Below, piece after piece: positions 34,354 to 43,793 of a stretch of DNA of 64,000 nt. Both the position numbers and the translations under genes were made by a program. The notes beneath the pieces were generated by a model. That model did no database searches, had not been told where the DNA came from, and saw nothing but the letters and a program-made list of their open reading frames with translations. The DNA comes from Streptomyces sp. CG4. GTDB taxonomy: Bacteria > Actinomycetota > Actinomycetes > Streptomycetales > Streptomycetaceae. Position 1 is the first letter of the stretch. Each line of letters starts with the position of its first letter. Location: contig NZ_CP163525.1 of NCBI RefSeq assembly GCF_041080655.1, positions 5,394,001-5,458,000 on the forward strand, read 5' to 3'.

Positions 34354-34638
34354 TGTCCTCCCCTGTGCTGACCCGGAGCCCCGAGCTCTCAGGGTCATCC
34401 CCTCGGACCGTTTTTCCCCGAGCGGTCCGCCTCCCGCCAGTACAGATCCCCTGCGCGGCGGCGATCATTCCTTGAGGGGTGTCACTCGAATGAGGGGTGT
34501 TGTCCGCAGAGGCAGCGTTTTCGAATGGGTATTCGATAGTCTGCGGCGGCAGGACGAGCACGACAGCGACAGCAGCGAGTACGAGCGAGTACGGCAGTAC
34601 ACCGGTACGAGGCAGGCGGAGCTGGGGGTGCCAGGCCC

Positions 34639-35526
34639 ATGGCACGGCGTATCGACGTGACGGGATCGGGTGGCGTGCGCCTGGCTGCCTGGGAGTTCGC
34701 CGACCCTCCCAAGACGGGTCCCGATCCGGTGCAGGGCCGGGCGGAGGCGGAGCCCGGCGCTCCGGGCGTGCTGTTACTGCACGGCCTGATGGGCCGCGCC
34801 TCCCACTGGGCCTCGACGGCCCGCTGGCTCGCCGCACGCCACCGCGCCGTCGCCCTCGACCAGCGCGGGCACGGCCAGAGCGAGAAGTCCCCCCGGTCCG
34901 CCTACACCCGCGAGGCCTACGTCGAGGACGCCGAGGCCGCCCTCGAACAGCTCGGTCTCACCCCCGCCGTCCTCGTCGGCCACGCCATGGGCGCGCTGAC
35001 CGCCTGGCAGCTCGCCGCGAAGCGTCCCGAACTGGTCCGGGGCCTGATCATCTGCGACATGCGGGCCTCCGCGCTGGGCGCGGCCTCGCAGCGGGAGTGG
35101 GCGGAGTGGTTCCGGGCCTGGCCCGTCCCCTTCGCCACGCTGGCCGACGTACGCAAGTGGTTCGGTGAGGACGACCCGTGGGTGGAGCGGCCGAACCCGG
35201 CCCGCGGCGCGTTCTACGCCGAGGTCATGCACGAGTCCGCCGACGGCTGGCGCCCCGTCTTCGAGCCGGAGCTGATGCTGCGGACCCGGGAGAGCTGGGT
35301 GTACGACGCGCACTGGGAGGAGCTGGCGCAGGTGCGCTGCCCGACGCTGGTGGTGCGTGGGGTGGACGGGGAGCTGGGGCGGGCGGAGGCGCAGGAGATG
35401 GTGCGGGTGCTTCCGGCGGGGGCGTATGCGGAGGTCGCCGATGCCGGGCACCTCGCCCACTATGAGCTGCCGCTGGCCTGGCGGGCTTCTGTGCTGCCGT
35501 TTCTTGACGGGGTGCTCGGGGACTGA
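34639..35526 (+). CDS. Alpha/beta hydrolase-fold protein with TTA codon and no nucleophile Ser
   Basis: The 295-residue protein has the alpha/beta hydrolase core: VLLLHGLMGRASHW (oxyanion), a nucleophile elbow, LVVRGVDGELGRAEA (acid) and DAGHLAHYE (His). The elbow reads VGHAMGALTAW, with Ala116 where Ser normally stands in G-x-S-x-G. It may thus be non-catalytic or use another mechanism. Codon 46 (34774-34776) is TTA, the rare Leu codon read by the bldA tRNA, and the only in-frame TTA I found among the genes here, so expression may be limited to late development. Confidence 0.87.
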   Translation: MARRIDVTGSGGVRLAAWEFADPPKTGPDPVQGRAEAEPGAPGVLLLHGLMGRASHWASTARWLAARHRAVALDQRGHGQSEKSPRSAYTREAYVEDAEAALEQLGLTPAVLVGHAMGALTAWQLAAKRPELVRGLIICDMRASALGAASQREWAEWFRAWPVPFATLADVRKWFGEDDPWVERPNPARGAFYAEVMHESADGWRPVFEPELMLRTRESWVYDAHWEELAQVRCPTLVVRGVDGELGRAEAQEMVRVLPAGAYAEVADAGHLAHYELPLAWRASVLPFLDGVLGD

Positions 35527-35562
35527 GGGCGCCATGTCGTCTGCCGGGTCGGTGGTTCGTCG

Positions 35563-35616
35563 GCGGCTGCGGGTCTGTCGTGGCTGATCGCGCAGTTCCC
35601 CGCGCCCCTGGGGGTT
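35563..35616. repeat. Dispersed Streptomyces intergenic repeat (copy 2, reverse orientation)
   Basis: GCGGCTGCGGGTCTGTCGTGG...CCCCGCGCCCCTGGGG is the reverse complement of the same family as at 28597 and 38041. It lies between convergent genes (alpha/beta hydrolase and ABC permease). Confidence 0.7.
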
Positions 35617-35650
35617 GCAGCTCGCCGCGCCGCCAGGGGCCGCAGCCTTG

Positions 35651-37237
35651 CTAACCCTTGCTCACCGCCGTCAGGATCTCCGGAAGTCGCGCCGCTGTCC
35701 TCGGAGCTGCCAGGCGCAGGCCCAGGAAGGTCACCCCCGCGCCGTACGCCGCCCCCACCGGCAGGAGCAGCCACCTCCAGTCCTCCCCGTCCGCGCTCAC
35801 ATGGAGCCAGATGGCGACGGCGATGACCGGGGCGCAGAGCAGGGCTGCGGAGATCATGCCGCCGAAGATGCCGATCCAGGCGAGGCCCGCCTGGCCCGGG
35901 GCGACGTTCTTGTGGCCCTCCTGGGGGATGGAGTACGGGAAACGGGCCGAGGTCCAGGCGCCGGTCGCGAGCATCGCGCCGAGCAGGGCGAAGGACAGCC
36001 CCAGCACCTCCGGCAGCCGCGACCACGCGCCCAGCACGCCCGCGGTCACCGCCGTCACGAGCGTCGCGTAGGGCAGGGTGACCAGCAGCAGGGCCAGGGC
36101 GCGGCCGCGCAGTTCGGCGTAGGCATCACGCGGTGAGGAGATGGTCGTGGCCACCATCCAGAACGCGGAGGTGTCCTGCCCGAACTGGTTGTACATCTGG
36201 ATGCCGAGCATCCCGGCGGCGAAGCACGCGAAGTAGATCGACCCGGTGCCCTGCGCCGCGTTGAACACCGGCACGATCAGCCCGATCGCGAGCGAGGTCA
36301 CCCAGGCGGCCTTGGTCTTCGGATCCCGCCAGATGTAGCGCAGGGCGCGCTCCATGACCGGACCCGTGCGCCCGCCCGGCAGCAGCCGTCCGAGCCCGTC
36401 CGGGGTGCGGCCCTGGGCGCCGGCGTCGGCGGCCTGCAGCGTGGAGCCATCGGGCGCGGTCATCAGCCGGGTCAGGCTGCGCGCCCACAGGGCGACGAGC
36501 GCCCCCAACCCGGCCATGGTGACGGCGAGTTGGGCGATCGCCATGCCGTACGCCCCGTCACTCGCCGACCGCACCGCCGCCACCGCCGACGCGGGCGGCA
36601 CCCAGCCCAGCGCGTCCGCGACCGGCTGCAGCTGCCCGAGGCCCGCCGAACCCAGCTGCCGCGCGGCGAAGTTGACCAGCTGCGCCCCGACCGCGATCAC
36701 CAGCCCGCTCAGCACCGCCAGATCGCGGCCCTTCCTGCTGGTCAGCAGCCGTACGTTGGCGGCGGCCACGGCCCGTGCGAGCGCCACGCAGACCAGCAGC
36801 GCGAGGGCGACGGCGAGCACCGCGACGGCGTACCCCGCGGCCCCGTGCGCCACGGCCAGGGCGCACCCCGCCAGCACCAGCAGCGTGAACAGCGGGCCGA
36901 TGCCGACCAGGGAGGCCGCGAGCAGCGCCCGCACCAGCGGCCGGGGCCGCAGCGGCAGCATCACCAGCCGGGTCGGGTCCAGCGTCTCGTCGCCGGTCGG
37001 GAAGAACAGCGGCAGCACCGCCCAGCCCAGCGCCAGCACGGCCGTACCCGGTACGGCGACGGCCTCGGCGTGCGCGTGCCCGCGCAGCGCGAGCAGCCCC
37101 AGCAGCTGCAGCAGTGCGAACAGGACCGCGACGACCGCCGAGACGACGAACGCGGCCCGCCGGCCTCCGGACTGCCGCAGCCCGTTCCGCAGCAGCGACA
37201 GCTTCAGCCGTACGACGGTGGAGGTGAGGTTCGTCAT
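35651..37237 (-). CDS. ABC transporter permease (large ABC-2-like)
   Basis: The 528-residue polytopic protein has about 12-14 hydrophobic helices, starts MTNLTSTVVRLKLSLLRNGL and has a central cytoplasmic segment around QAADAGAQGRTPDGLGRLLP. There is no ATPase domain. Its ATG overlaps the stop of the upstream ATPase gene by 4 bases (ATGA), so the two form one exporter. The substrate is unknown. Confidence 0.87.
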   Translation of the reverse strand: MTNLTSTVVRLKLSLLRNGLRQSGGRRAAFVVSAVVAVLFALLQLLGLLALRGHAHAEAVAVPGTAVLALGWAVLPLFFPTGDETLDPTRLVMLPLRPRPLVRALLAASLVGIGPLFTLLVLAGCALAVAHGAAGYAVAVLAVALALLVCVALARAVAAANVRLLTSRKGRDLAVLSGLVIAVGAQLVNFAARQLGSAGLGQLQPVADALGWVPPASAVAAVRSASDGAYGMAIAQLAVTMAGLGALVALWARSLTRLMTAPDGSTLQAADAGAQGRTPDGLGRLLPGGRTGPVMERALRYIWRDPKTKAAWVTSLAIGLIVPVFNAAQGTGSIYFACFAAGMLGIQMYNQFGQDTSAFWMVATTISSPRDAYAELRGRALALLLVTLPYATLVTAVTAGVLGAWSRLPEVLGLSFALLGAMLATGAWTSARFPYSIPQEGHKNVAPGQAGLAWIGIFGGMISAALLCAPVIAVAIWLHVSADGEDWRWLLLPVGAAYGAGVTFLGLRLAAPRTAARLPEILTAVSKG

Positions 37238-38010
37238 CGGGCCGCCCCGCCGCCCAGCCAGTCCAGATCGGACCCGGCGTCCCGCCCGCTCGCCCCGACC
37301 AGCTCCAGGAACGCCCCCTGGAGAGTGGGATGGGTGCCGCGGACTTCTGCCAGCGTGCCGGTCGCGCGGATCCGGCCTGCCGCCAGCACCGCGACCCAGT
37401 CGCACAGCGACTCGACCAGTTCCATGACGTGGGAGGAGAAGACGACGGTCGCCCCGGAGGCGGTGTAGCGCTCCAGTACGCCCCGGATGGTCTGCGCGGA
37501 CACCGGATCGACGCCCTCGAACGGCTCGTCCAGGAAGAGCACCTCGGGGTTGTGCAGCAGCGCGGCGGCGAGCCCGATCTTCTTGCGCATGCCGGTCGAG
37601 TAGTCGACGACGAGTTTGTGCTGGGCCCCGGCCAGGTCGAGCACGTCCAGCAGCTGGGTGGCCCGCTTGTCGACCTCGGCCCCCGGCAGCCCGCGCAGCC
37701 GCCCCGAGTAGCCGAGCAGCTCCCGCCCCGACAGCCGCTCGAACAGCCGCAGTCCCTCGGGCAGCACCCCGATCCGTGCCTTGACGGCCACCGGATCCCG
37801 CCACACGTCGTGCCCGACGACCTCCACGGTGCCCTCGTCGGGCCGCAGCAGCCCGGTGACCATGGAGAGCGTGGTGGTCTTCCCGGCCCCGTTCGGCCCG
37901 ACCAGTCCTATGAACTTCCCGGCGGGCAGCTCAAGATCGATCCCCCCGACAGCGACTTGCTGCCCGAACCGCTTCCAGAGCCCACGCACGCGTACTGCAG
38001 CTTCGGTCAT
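37234..38010 (-). CDS. ABC transporter ATP-binding protein
   Basis: The 258-residue ATPase has Walker A GPNGAGKTTT, the Q-loop region IGVLPEGLRLF, signature YSTGMRKKIGLAAAL, Walker B VLFLDEPFEGVDP and the H-loop VFSSHVMEL. Together with the coupled permease it makes an ABC-2-type exporter. The glutamine of the usual LPQ Q-loop reads LPEG, as in many ABC-2 (CcmA) ATPases. Confidence 0.93.
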   Translation of the reverse strand: MTEAAVRVRGLWKRFGQQVAVGGIDLELPAGKFIGLVGPNGAGKTTTLSMVTGLLRPDEGTVEVVGHDVWRDPVAVKARIGVLPEGLRLFERLSGRELLGYSGRLRGLPGAEVDKRATQLLDVLDLAGAQHKLVVDYSTGMRKKIGLAAALLHNPEVLFLDEPFEGVDPVSAQTIRGVLERYTASGATVVFSSHVMELVESLCDWVAVLAAGRIRATGTLAEVRGTHPTLQGAFLELVGASGRDAGSDLDWLGGGAAR

Positions 38011-38040
38011 GCATGCACAGTAGGTGAGGCCGAGTTTCCT

Positions 38041-38091
38041 CAGGGGCGCGGGGCTGTGCCCGATGTGCGGCTGACGCCGCGTGGGCGCACG
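38041..38091. repeat. Dispersed Streptomyces intergenic repeat (copy 3)
   Basis: It starts CAGGGGCGCGGGGCTGT like copy 1 and continues GATGTGCGGCTGACGCCGCGTGGGCGCACGTCAGC, with TGACG...CGTCA pairing inside. It fills the gap between the ABC ATPase start and the 3' end of the primase/polymerase-like gene. Confidence 0.7.
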
Positions 38092-38757
38092 TCAGCGATC
38101 CCGGCCGCACGCGTAGGCAAGCGGCGAGATCAGTTCCTCCGCATCCGGCAGCCACCGATTCGCCGGGGTGGGCCGGCAAGCCCACTGCACGGCCCCACGA
38201 GACCCGAACCGAGTCGGCGGAGCGGCCACATACGCCCCCTCGCCCAGCGCCACCAGATCCAGGGACGCGAGCGACCACCCGAGCTTGCGCACCAGATCCG
38301 GCACCTTCGCGGACCCGCCCGGCAGCACGAAGAACTGCATACGCCGGTCGGGAGCCAGCGTCACCGGCCCGAGTGTCAGCTCCATCCGCTCCATACGGGC
38401 CAGCGCCAGGAACCCGGCGCTCTCCGGGACGGACAGCGCGTCGAAGGTCCGCCCCGTCGGCAGCAGGATCGACGCCGTCGGCTGCTTCTGCCACATCCGG
38501 CGCGCGACGGTCGCGCTGCCCGTCGCCTGCGTCGCCCAGTCGGGGCGCGCGGGGTGCGCACCCGGCGCAGGGCAAGAGGCATCGCCGCACGAGCAGCGCT
38601 GCATTCCGGCGACCGCTTCCAGCCAGGTGCCCGGGGACACGTCCCAGTGCCGCTCCTCGGCGTAGCGTACGGCCGTCTCCAGCAGCGATTCCCCGCGCTG
38701 CTGCGGAATCTGACCGGCAATCTGACTGTTCTGGGCGCCCGCGATCGTCTCTTCCAC
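38092..38757 (-). CDS. Bifunctional DNA primase/polymerase domain protein
   Basis: The 221-residue protein resembles the N-terminal prim-pol domain family: SLLETAVRYAEERHWDVSPG at the start, a CSCGDASCPAPGAHPA zinc-like cluster, then RRMWQKQPTASILLPTGRTFD. No helicase domain is attached, so it is a stand-alone single-domain version. Its role is unknown. The start was chosen at GTG 38757 (VEETIAGAQ) because GAGAGGA lies just upstream; a GTG at 38781 would add 8 residues. Confidence 0.75.
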   Translation of the reverse strand: MEETIAGAQNSQIAGQIPQQRGESLLETAVRYAEERHWDVSPGTWLEAVAGMQRCSCGDASCPAPGAHPARPDWATQATGSATVARRMWQKQPTASILLPTGRTFDALSVPESAGFLALARMERMELTLGPVTLAPDRRMQFFVLPGGSAKVPDLVRKLGWSLASLDLVALGEGAYVAAPPTRFGSRGAVQWACRPTPANRWLPDAEELISPLAYACGRDR

Positions 38758-39022
38758 GCTCCTCTCAACTCCCACGCCCACCTGGAGTTACGGCTGGGGC
38801 ATGCGCGGGGGTGGAGCATCGATTCCGCAGTCGGGGCGCATGGATGCACGTCCGGGGGCGCGCAGGGGGAAGTACGGGGTGAGGTGGGTAGCCAGGGGAG
38901 GGGTTGCATCCGCCGCTACCCCGGCAAACGGCACATGTCGCGCATTGGCGGTATGTCAGCTGGGCAGTGGTCTTCCTGAACTGATCGTCTGCTCCAGGGG
39001 ATCGCAACGCAGGGGGTAGCAC

Positions 39023-40408
39023 ATGGCCGCAAGGCCTCTCGTGGCGAGGCAGCCGAACGAACGGCTGCAGGCACTCATCCAGGAAGCGGGGTGCTCCAAC
39101 GCCGGGCTGGCCCGGCGGGTCAACATGTGCGGCGCCGAGCACGGGCTCGACCTGCGCTACGACAAGACGTCCGTGGCCCGCTGGCTGCGCGGACAGCAGC
39201 CGCGGGGCCGGGCCCCGGCGATCATCGCGGAGGCGCTCGGGCGCAAGCTCGGCCGTACGGTCACGATCGACGAGATCGGCATGGCCAACGGCAAGAACCT
39301 CGCCTCGGGGGTCGGTCTCCAGTTCTCGCCGACGGTACTGGGGGCCATCGAGCAGGTCTGCGAGCTGTGGCGCAGTGACGTGGGCCGGCGGGACTTCCTG
39401 TCCGGCTCCTCCGTCGCCGCCTCCGCGCTGGTCGAGCCCAGCCGGGACTGGCTGATCTCGGCGCCGGACGCCCAGGTGGCCCGGCAGGCGGGCCCGCGCG
39501 TGGGACAGGCCGACGTGGCGGCCGTACGGTCCATGACCCAGGCGTTGACCGAACTGGACCACCAGTTCGGCAGCGGGCATGTCCGCCCCGTGGTCGTGCA
39601 CTACCTCAACAGCGTGGTCTCCGGGCTGCTCGCGGGCTCGTACCGGGAGACGGTCGGGCGGGAACTGTTCGCCGCGGTCGCCCGGCTGACCGAGCTGGCG
39701 GGCTACATGGCCGTGGACACCGGGCAACCGGGGCTGGCCCAGCGCTACTACATCCAGTCGCTGCGGCTCGCCCAGGCCGCCGGGGACCGGGGCTACGGCG
39801 GTTACGTCCTCGCCGCGTCCATGAGCCACCTCGCCGCGCAGCTCGGAAACCCCCGCGAGATCGCCCAGTTGGCGCGGGCGGCGCAGGAGGGGGCGCGCGG
39901 CCAGGTGACCCCGCGCGTGGACGCGATGTTCCACGCGGCGGAGGCGCGCGGGCACGCCCTGCTCGGCGACGTACGCGCCGCACAGGCGTCCACCGGGCGG
40001 GCGGTGGCGGCAATGGAGCAGGCGGACGACTCCTCCGGCGACGACCCGGTGTGGATCCGGCACTTCGACGAGGCCTATCTGGCCGACGAGTTGGCGCACT
40101 GCCACCGCGATCTCGGGCAGCCCGAGCAGGCGGCCCGGTACGCCGAGCGGTCGCTGGCCGGGCATCCCGAGACCCGGGCCCGCCGCCGCGCCATCGGCTA
40201 TGTGCTGCTCGCCACGGCCCAGGTGCAGCAGCGGGAGATCGAACAGGCCTGCAACACCGGTCTGAAGGCGGTGGAGCTGCTGGAGACGCTCCGCTCCAAC
40301 CGGGGCGCCGAATATCTGGAGGACCTGCAGCAGCGCCTGGAACCCTTCCGGGAGGAGGCGGTGGTAAGGGAGTTCGGGGCGCGCCTCGATCTCCAGCAGG
40401 CAGCCTGA
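39023..40408 (+). CDS. TPR-containing transcriptional regulator
   Basis: The 461-residue protein has an atypical N-terminal helix-turn-helix (ERLQALIQEAGCSNAGLARR and KTSVARWLRGQQPRGRAPAI), then a helical domain with tetratricopeptide-like repeats (VRAAQASTGRAVAAMEQ, QPEQAARYAERSLAGHPE, IEQACNTGLKAVELLE). This layout matches the Streptomyces NsdA-like developmental regulators. The ligand and targets are unknown. It is monocistronic with a 265-base upstream region lacking genes. Confidence 0.83.
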   Translation: MAARPLVARQPNERLQALIQEAGCSNAGLARRVNMCGAEHGLDLRYDKTSVARWLRGQQPRGRAPAIIAEALGRKLGRTVTIDEIGMANGKNLASGVGLQFSPTVLGAIEQVCELWRSDVGRRDFLSGSSVAASALVEPSRDWLISAPDAQVARQAGPRVGQADVAAVRSMTQALTELDHQFGSGHVRPVVVHYLNSVVSGLLAGSYRETVGRELFAAVARLTELAGYMAVDTGQPGLAQRYYIQSLRLAQAAGDRGYGGYVLAASMSHLAAQLGNPREIAQLARAAQEGARGQVTPRVDAMFHAAEARGHALLGDVRAAQASTGRAVAAMEQADDSSGDDPVWIRHFDEAYLADELAHCHRDLGQPEQAARYAERSLAGHPETRARRRAIGYVLLATAQVQQREIEQACNTGLKAVELLETLRSNRGAEYLEDLQQRLEPFREEAVVREFGARLDLQQAA

Positions 40409-40619
40409 ACACCGGCCCCGCGGTTGCGTGAACACCAGGCGAACGGCATCCGGAGGCGCGCGGGGGCGCACGAGGGTGCCATACAACAGCGCGCCGCGGG
40501 ACGGTTTTGTTACCGCTGTCACAGGCAAAAACATCGCGCCCTGAGCTGCCTCGCACCTGGCTCGGGGGACCCGGTAGCGTGAGCCCGATTCACAAGGTCC
40601 CCCATTAGTAGGAGTCCCG

Positions 40620-42296
40620 GTGACGCAGAGTGGACAGGGCGAGGAGGCCGCGGCCCAGCCCGCGCGCGAAGGCATCGTGCTGCCCTCCGACGGAGGCGAG
40701 CCCTTGCTGCCGGGCATGACCGGCGCGCCCGCCCCCGCCGCCCCGGCCGGCGGGCAGGCCTGGGGCGGTTCGTGGGGGCCCGAGCAGCAGCCGCCGCAGT
40801 CGGGCCAGGGCTGGCCCCCGGCGGCGGCCCAGCAGTGGCAGACTCCGGACGCCCCGGGCGGGCAGCCGTCCGCCGGGAACCCCGGCCCGCTGCCCCCGGA
40901 GGGCACCCCGGCGGCCTCGTCGTACGGCCCGGCCCCGTCGTACGACCAGCACGGCACCCAGGGTGCGGTCCAGGACGGCGGCTACGGCGCCGGTCAGCAG
41001 CCCGGGTACGGCGCGGCACCCGACCCGTACCAGCAGCACCAGTCGCAGCACGAGCAGCAGCAGTACCCCCAGCCGCCCGGCTCCGCCGCGCCGCTTCCGG
41101 CGGCCTCCGCGGCTCCGCCGCCGCAGGCGCTGCCGGGCGCGTATCCGCCTGCCCGCGCCCCGCTGCCCCCGGCGGCCGACGGCGCCGCCCCGTACCTCCC
41201 GCCGGTCCCGGCCGCCCCCGCGCCGTCGGCCGCCGAGGGCGCGACGCAGTACATACCGCCCGTACCCGCCGTCCCGGCCGACGAGGGCGCGACCCAGTAC
41301 ATCCCGCCGGTGGCGGCCGGCGCCCTGCCGCCCGAGTCGGCCGGCGAGGAGACGCGCTACCTCGGCCACGCGCCCCGGCAGCAGGCACCGGCGCCCGCGT
41401 CGTCCGACGCGGAGGCCACCCAGTACATCCCGCCGTACGCCGCCCAGGCGCAGGGCGGGGACCGGCAGCCGCCGGCCGAGTTCGACAACCTCTTCCGCGG
41501 CGGCCCGGCGGGCGGTGACGGCCCGGCCGGATCCACCCAGCAGCTGCCGCGCCTCCAGCAGCCGGACGCCCGCCCCGGCGCCGCGCAGCCGCCGTACGGG
41601 CGGCAGCAGCAGCCCGCGTACGGCGCGCCGCAGCCGTCGTACGAGCCCGCCTACGACGACGACCCGCCCCGCGGCAAGTCGCGGGTACCGCTGATCGCCG
41701 CCATCGGCGTCGGCATCGTCGTCGTCGGGGTGGGCGCCGGTGTGCTGCTCAGCGACGGCGGCGGCACGGACCAGGGCAATGACGGCAAGACCGTCGCGGC
41801 CACGTCCCCGGTCCCCGGGGGCTCCGCCGCGGGCGGCGATGCCGCCCGGGCGCAGGCGGTCGAGCTGGACAAGCTGCTCTCCGACAGCGGCAGCAGCCGC
41901 GCCTCCGTGATCAACGCCGTGGCCGGCGTCAAGCAGTGCGAAAACCTCGACGGGGCCGCCTCCGACCTGCGCGCCGCGGCCAGGCAGCGGGGCGACCTGG
42001 TCACCCGGCTCGGTCGGCTGTCCGTGGACAAGCTGCCGGACAACGGCGCCCTCACCGCCGCGCTGACCAAGGCATGGCAGGCGTCCGCCGCGGCCGACAA
42101 CCACTACGCGGCCTGGGCCGACCAGGCCAAGCAGCCCAAGGTCTGTCGCAAGGGCCACGCCCGCAGCACGAAAGAGGCCGAGGCCGGCAACCGGGAGAGC
42201 GGGAACGCCAGCGCGCAGAAGGTGAAGGCGGCGGCGCTGTGGAACGCGATCGCCCAGAAGTACGGACTGACCCAGCGCCAGCCCACCCAGCTGTGA
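40620..42296 (+). CDS. Pro/Gln-rich single-pass membrane protein
   Basis: The 558-residue protein has a long disordered cytoplasmic part rich in Pro, Gln, Ala and Gly, with repeats of the type ATQYIPPV. One transmembrane helix (VPLIAAIGVGIVVVGVGAGV, about residues 357-376) is followed by an exported alpha-helical domain with Cys in VKQCENLDGAAS and KVCRKGHA, which could form a disulfide. It starts at a GTG after TAGGAG. The function is unknown; similar proteins often act at the cell envelope. GGGGGACC (40564-40571) can pair with GGTCCCCC (40596-40603) in the leader. Confidence 0.8.
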   Translation: MTQSGQGEEAAAQPAREGIVLPSDGGEPLLPGMTGAPAPAAPAGGQAWGGSWGPEQQPPQSGQGWPPAAAQQWQTPDAPGGQPSAGNPGPLPPEGTPAASSYGPAPSYDQHGTQGAVQDGGYGAGQQPGYGAAPDPYQQHQSQHEQQQYPQPPGSAAPLPAASAAPPPQALPGAYPPARAPLPPAADGAAPYLPPVPAAPAPSAAEGATQYIPPVPAVPADEGATQYIPPVAAGALPPESAGEETRYLGHAPRQQAPAPASSDAEATQYIPPYAAQAQGGDRQPPAEFDNLFRGGPAGGDGPAGSTQQLPRLQQPDARPGAAQPPYGRQQQPAYGAPQPSYEPAYDDDPPRGKSRVPLIAAIGVGIVVVGVGAGVLLSDGGGTDQGNDGKTVAATSPVPGGSAAGGDAARAQAVELDKLLSDSGSSRASVINAVAGVKQCENLDGAASDLRAAARQRGDLVTRLGRLSVDKLPDNGALTAALTKAWQASAAADNHYAAWADQAKQPKVCRKGHARSTKEAEAGNRESGNASAQKVKAAALWNAIAQKYGLTQRQPTQL

Positions 42297-42344
42297 CGGC
42301 AGGCGCCGGCGCCACCGGCCGCCGGACCGGCGCCGGTGCCGGCG

Positions 42345-43670
42345 TCACTGCACGTCGGCGCCGTCCAATGTGCCGGTCATGTCGCTGATGCCGGTCCGTC
42401 CCCCGATGCCGTTGCGGGCCGCGACCAGCTGGCCGTCCTGCACCACCTGGAGGGTGACGTCGGCGTTGACCATCCGCGGGAAGCCGACCGAGGCGAGCTT
42501 GCCCTCGTAGGGCCACTGCAGGGTCGGGGTGAGACCGCCGGTGGAGACCCGCAGACCGCCGTCGAGGGTCTTGCGCACACTGTCGGCGGACACGTCGCCG
42601 TCGCCGATCTTCTCCAGGGCGGCCTTCAGCACGGTGTAGGCGATCCAGGTGGTCTGCACTCCGGCGTCCGCGGGGTCGATGCGGTTGTCGCCGAAGGCCT
42701 CCTCGTTGATCACCTTCTTCATCGCGTCCCAGCGGGCATCGGACGCCGGCGGGTACCAGCCGGTGATGTACGCCCCCTCGTACGGCCCGGACGCGCCGCC
42801 CGTGGCGTTGATCACCGTCTGGTCGACATTGCCGAGCACGGTCCCGAGCCGTACGGCGGGGTAGGTCTCGCGGGCCCGGCGGAAGGAGTCCATGAAGGTG
42901 TCGGTGCGGTCCCCGAGCGCGGGCACCACACAGCCCTTCTTCAGCGCGCCCTTGGTGGCGCCCGCCAGCGCCTGATTGGACTGGTCGCTGTACTCGGTGG
43001 CGTCCTCGGCGGCGAGATGGTCGTCCGCGTTCGCGTGCCCGCCCGCCTTCAGCCCGGAGTCGAGCAGCACCGGCAGCTGGTCGCCGGCGATGCTGTCCGG
43101 GCGGACCAGGGAGACGTTGCCGCAGGCGGCGGCGAGGGCCTTGCCGAGTCCGGCCAGCAGGGCGGGCTGGCCGCCGTTGACCGGGTACGACAGCTGGCCG
43201 GTGAACTCGGAGTTGGTGACGCCGTAGCCGCCTATGTAGGGGATGCCGGCGCCCTCCAGCGGGGCGAGGTAGGAGTCGCCGAACTGGCTGTAGGAGCCGA
43301 CGACGGCGACCACCTTCTCGTCGGCCGCGCGCCGGGCGCACTTGGCGGCGGCCACGGCGTCGTTGTGGTCGTTGCAGGTCAGGACCTCAAGCTTGTGGCC
43401 GTTGATGCCGCCGTGCGCGTTGATCCACTTGGCGTAGGCGAGGGCCATCGCGGGCATGCCGGGCTTGTTGGTCGAGTTGGTGTCCTCCGGCGCCCAGGTC
43501 ATGACCTTGACCGAGTCGTCCCCGGAGCCCCCCGTGGCACCGGGGATGACCCCGCATCCGGCGGTGAGCGACGCACAGAGGACCACGGCGCCCGCGGTCA
43601 GGGCGGTGGCTCTGCCGGAGCGGGAGGCGGAGTGGAGGAAGGTACTGATCGTGCGTCGCCGGCCGGTCAT
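42345..43670 (-). CDS. ABC transporter substrate-binding lipoprotein (LivJ-like)
   Basis: The 441-residue protein has a lipoprotein signal peptide with lipobox LTAGC (Cys39), then a type I periplasmic binding fold of the branched-chain amino acid class (WINAHGGINGHKLEVLTC, VVAVVGSYSQFGDSYL). No permease or ATPase gene is nearby, so it may be an orphan binding protein or serve a distant transporter. It is divergent from the 43794 gene and convergent with the Pro-rich membrane protein gene. Confidence 0.88.
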   Translation of the reverse strand: MTGRRRTISTFLHSASRSGRATALTAGAVVLCASLTAGCGVIPGATGGSGDDSVKVMTWAPEDTNSTNKPGMPAMALAYAKWINAHGGINGHKLEVLTCNDHNDAVAAAKCARRAADEKVVAVVGSYSQFGDSYLAPLEGAGIPYIGGYGVTNSEFTGQLSYPVNGGQPALLAGLGKALAAACGNVSLVRPDSIAGDQLPVLLDSGLKAGGHANADDHLAAEDATEYSDQSNQALAGATKGALKKGCVVPALGDRTDTFMDSFRRARETYPAVRLGTVLGNVDQTVINATGGASGPYEGAYITGWYPPASDARWDAMKKVINEEAFGDNRIDPADAGVQTTWIAYTVLKAALEKIGDGDVSADSVRKTLDGGLRVSTGGLTPTLQWPYEGKLASVGFPRMVNADVTLQVVQDGQLVAARNGIGGRTGISDMTGTLDGADVQ

Positions 43671-43779
43671 GCCTCCGCACGATTCCCTCACACCGCGAAC
43701 CGAGGAGTGACCTCGGGTCAATGAAAGGTGACGCCCGGGTGAATTGCGGGGGTCGGTGAGGCCGGTGTGACGGGGAACG

Positions 43780-43793
43780 TACGATCGACGACT
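43780..43793 (+). promoter_or_regulatory. Possible -10 element for a leaderless message
   Basis: TACGAT at 43780-43785 fits a sigma-70-type -10 box and lies 8 bases upstream of the GTG at 43794. No ribosome site precedes that codon, so the message may start at or next to the start codon. Confidence 0.4.
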
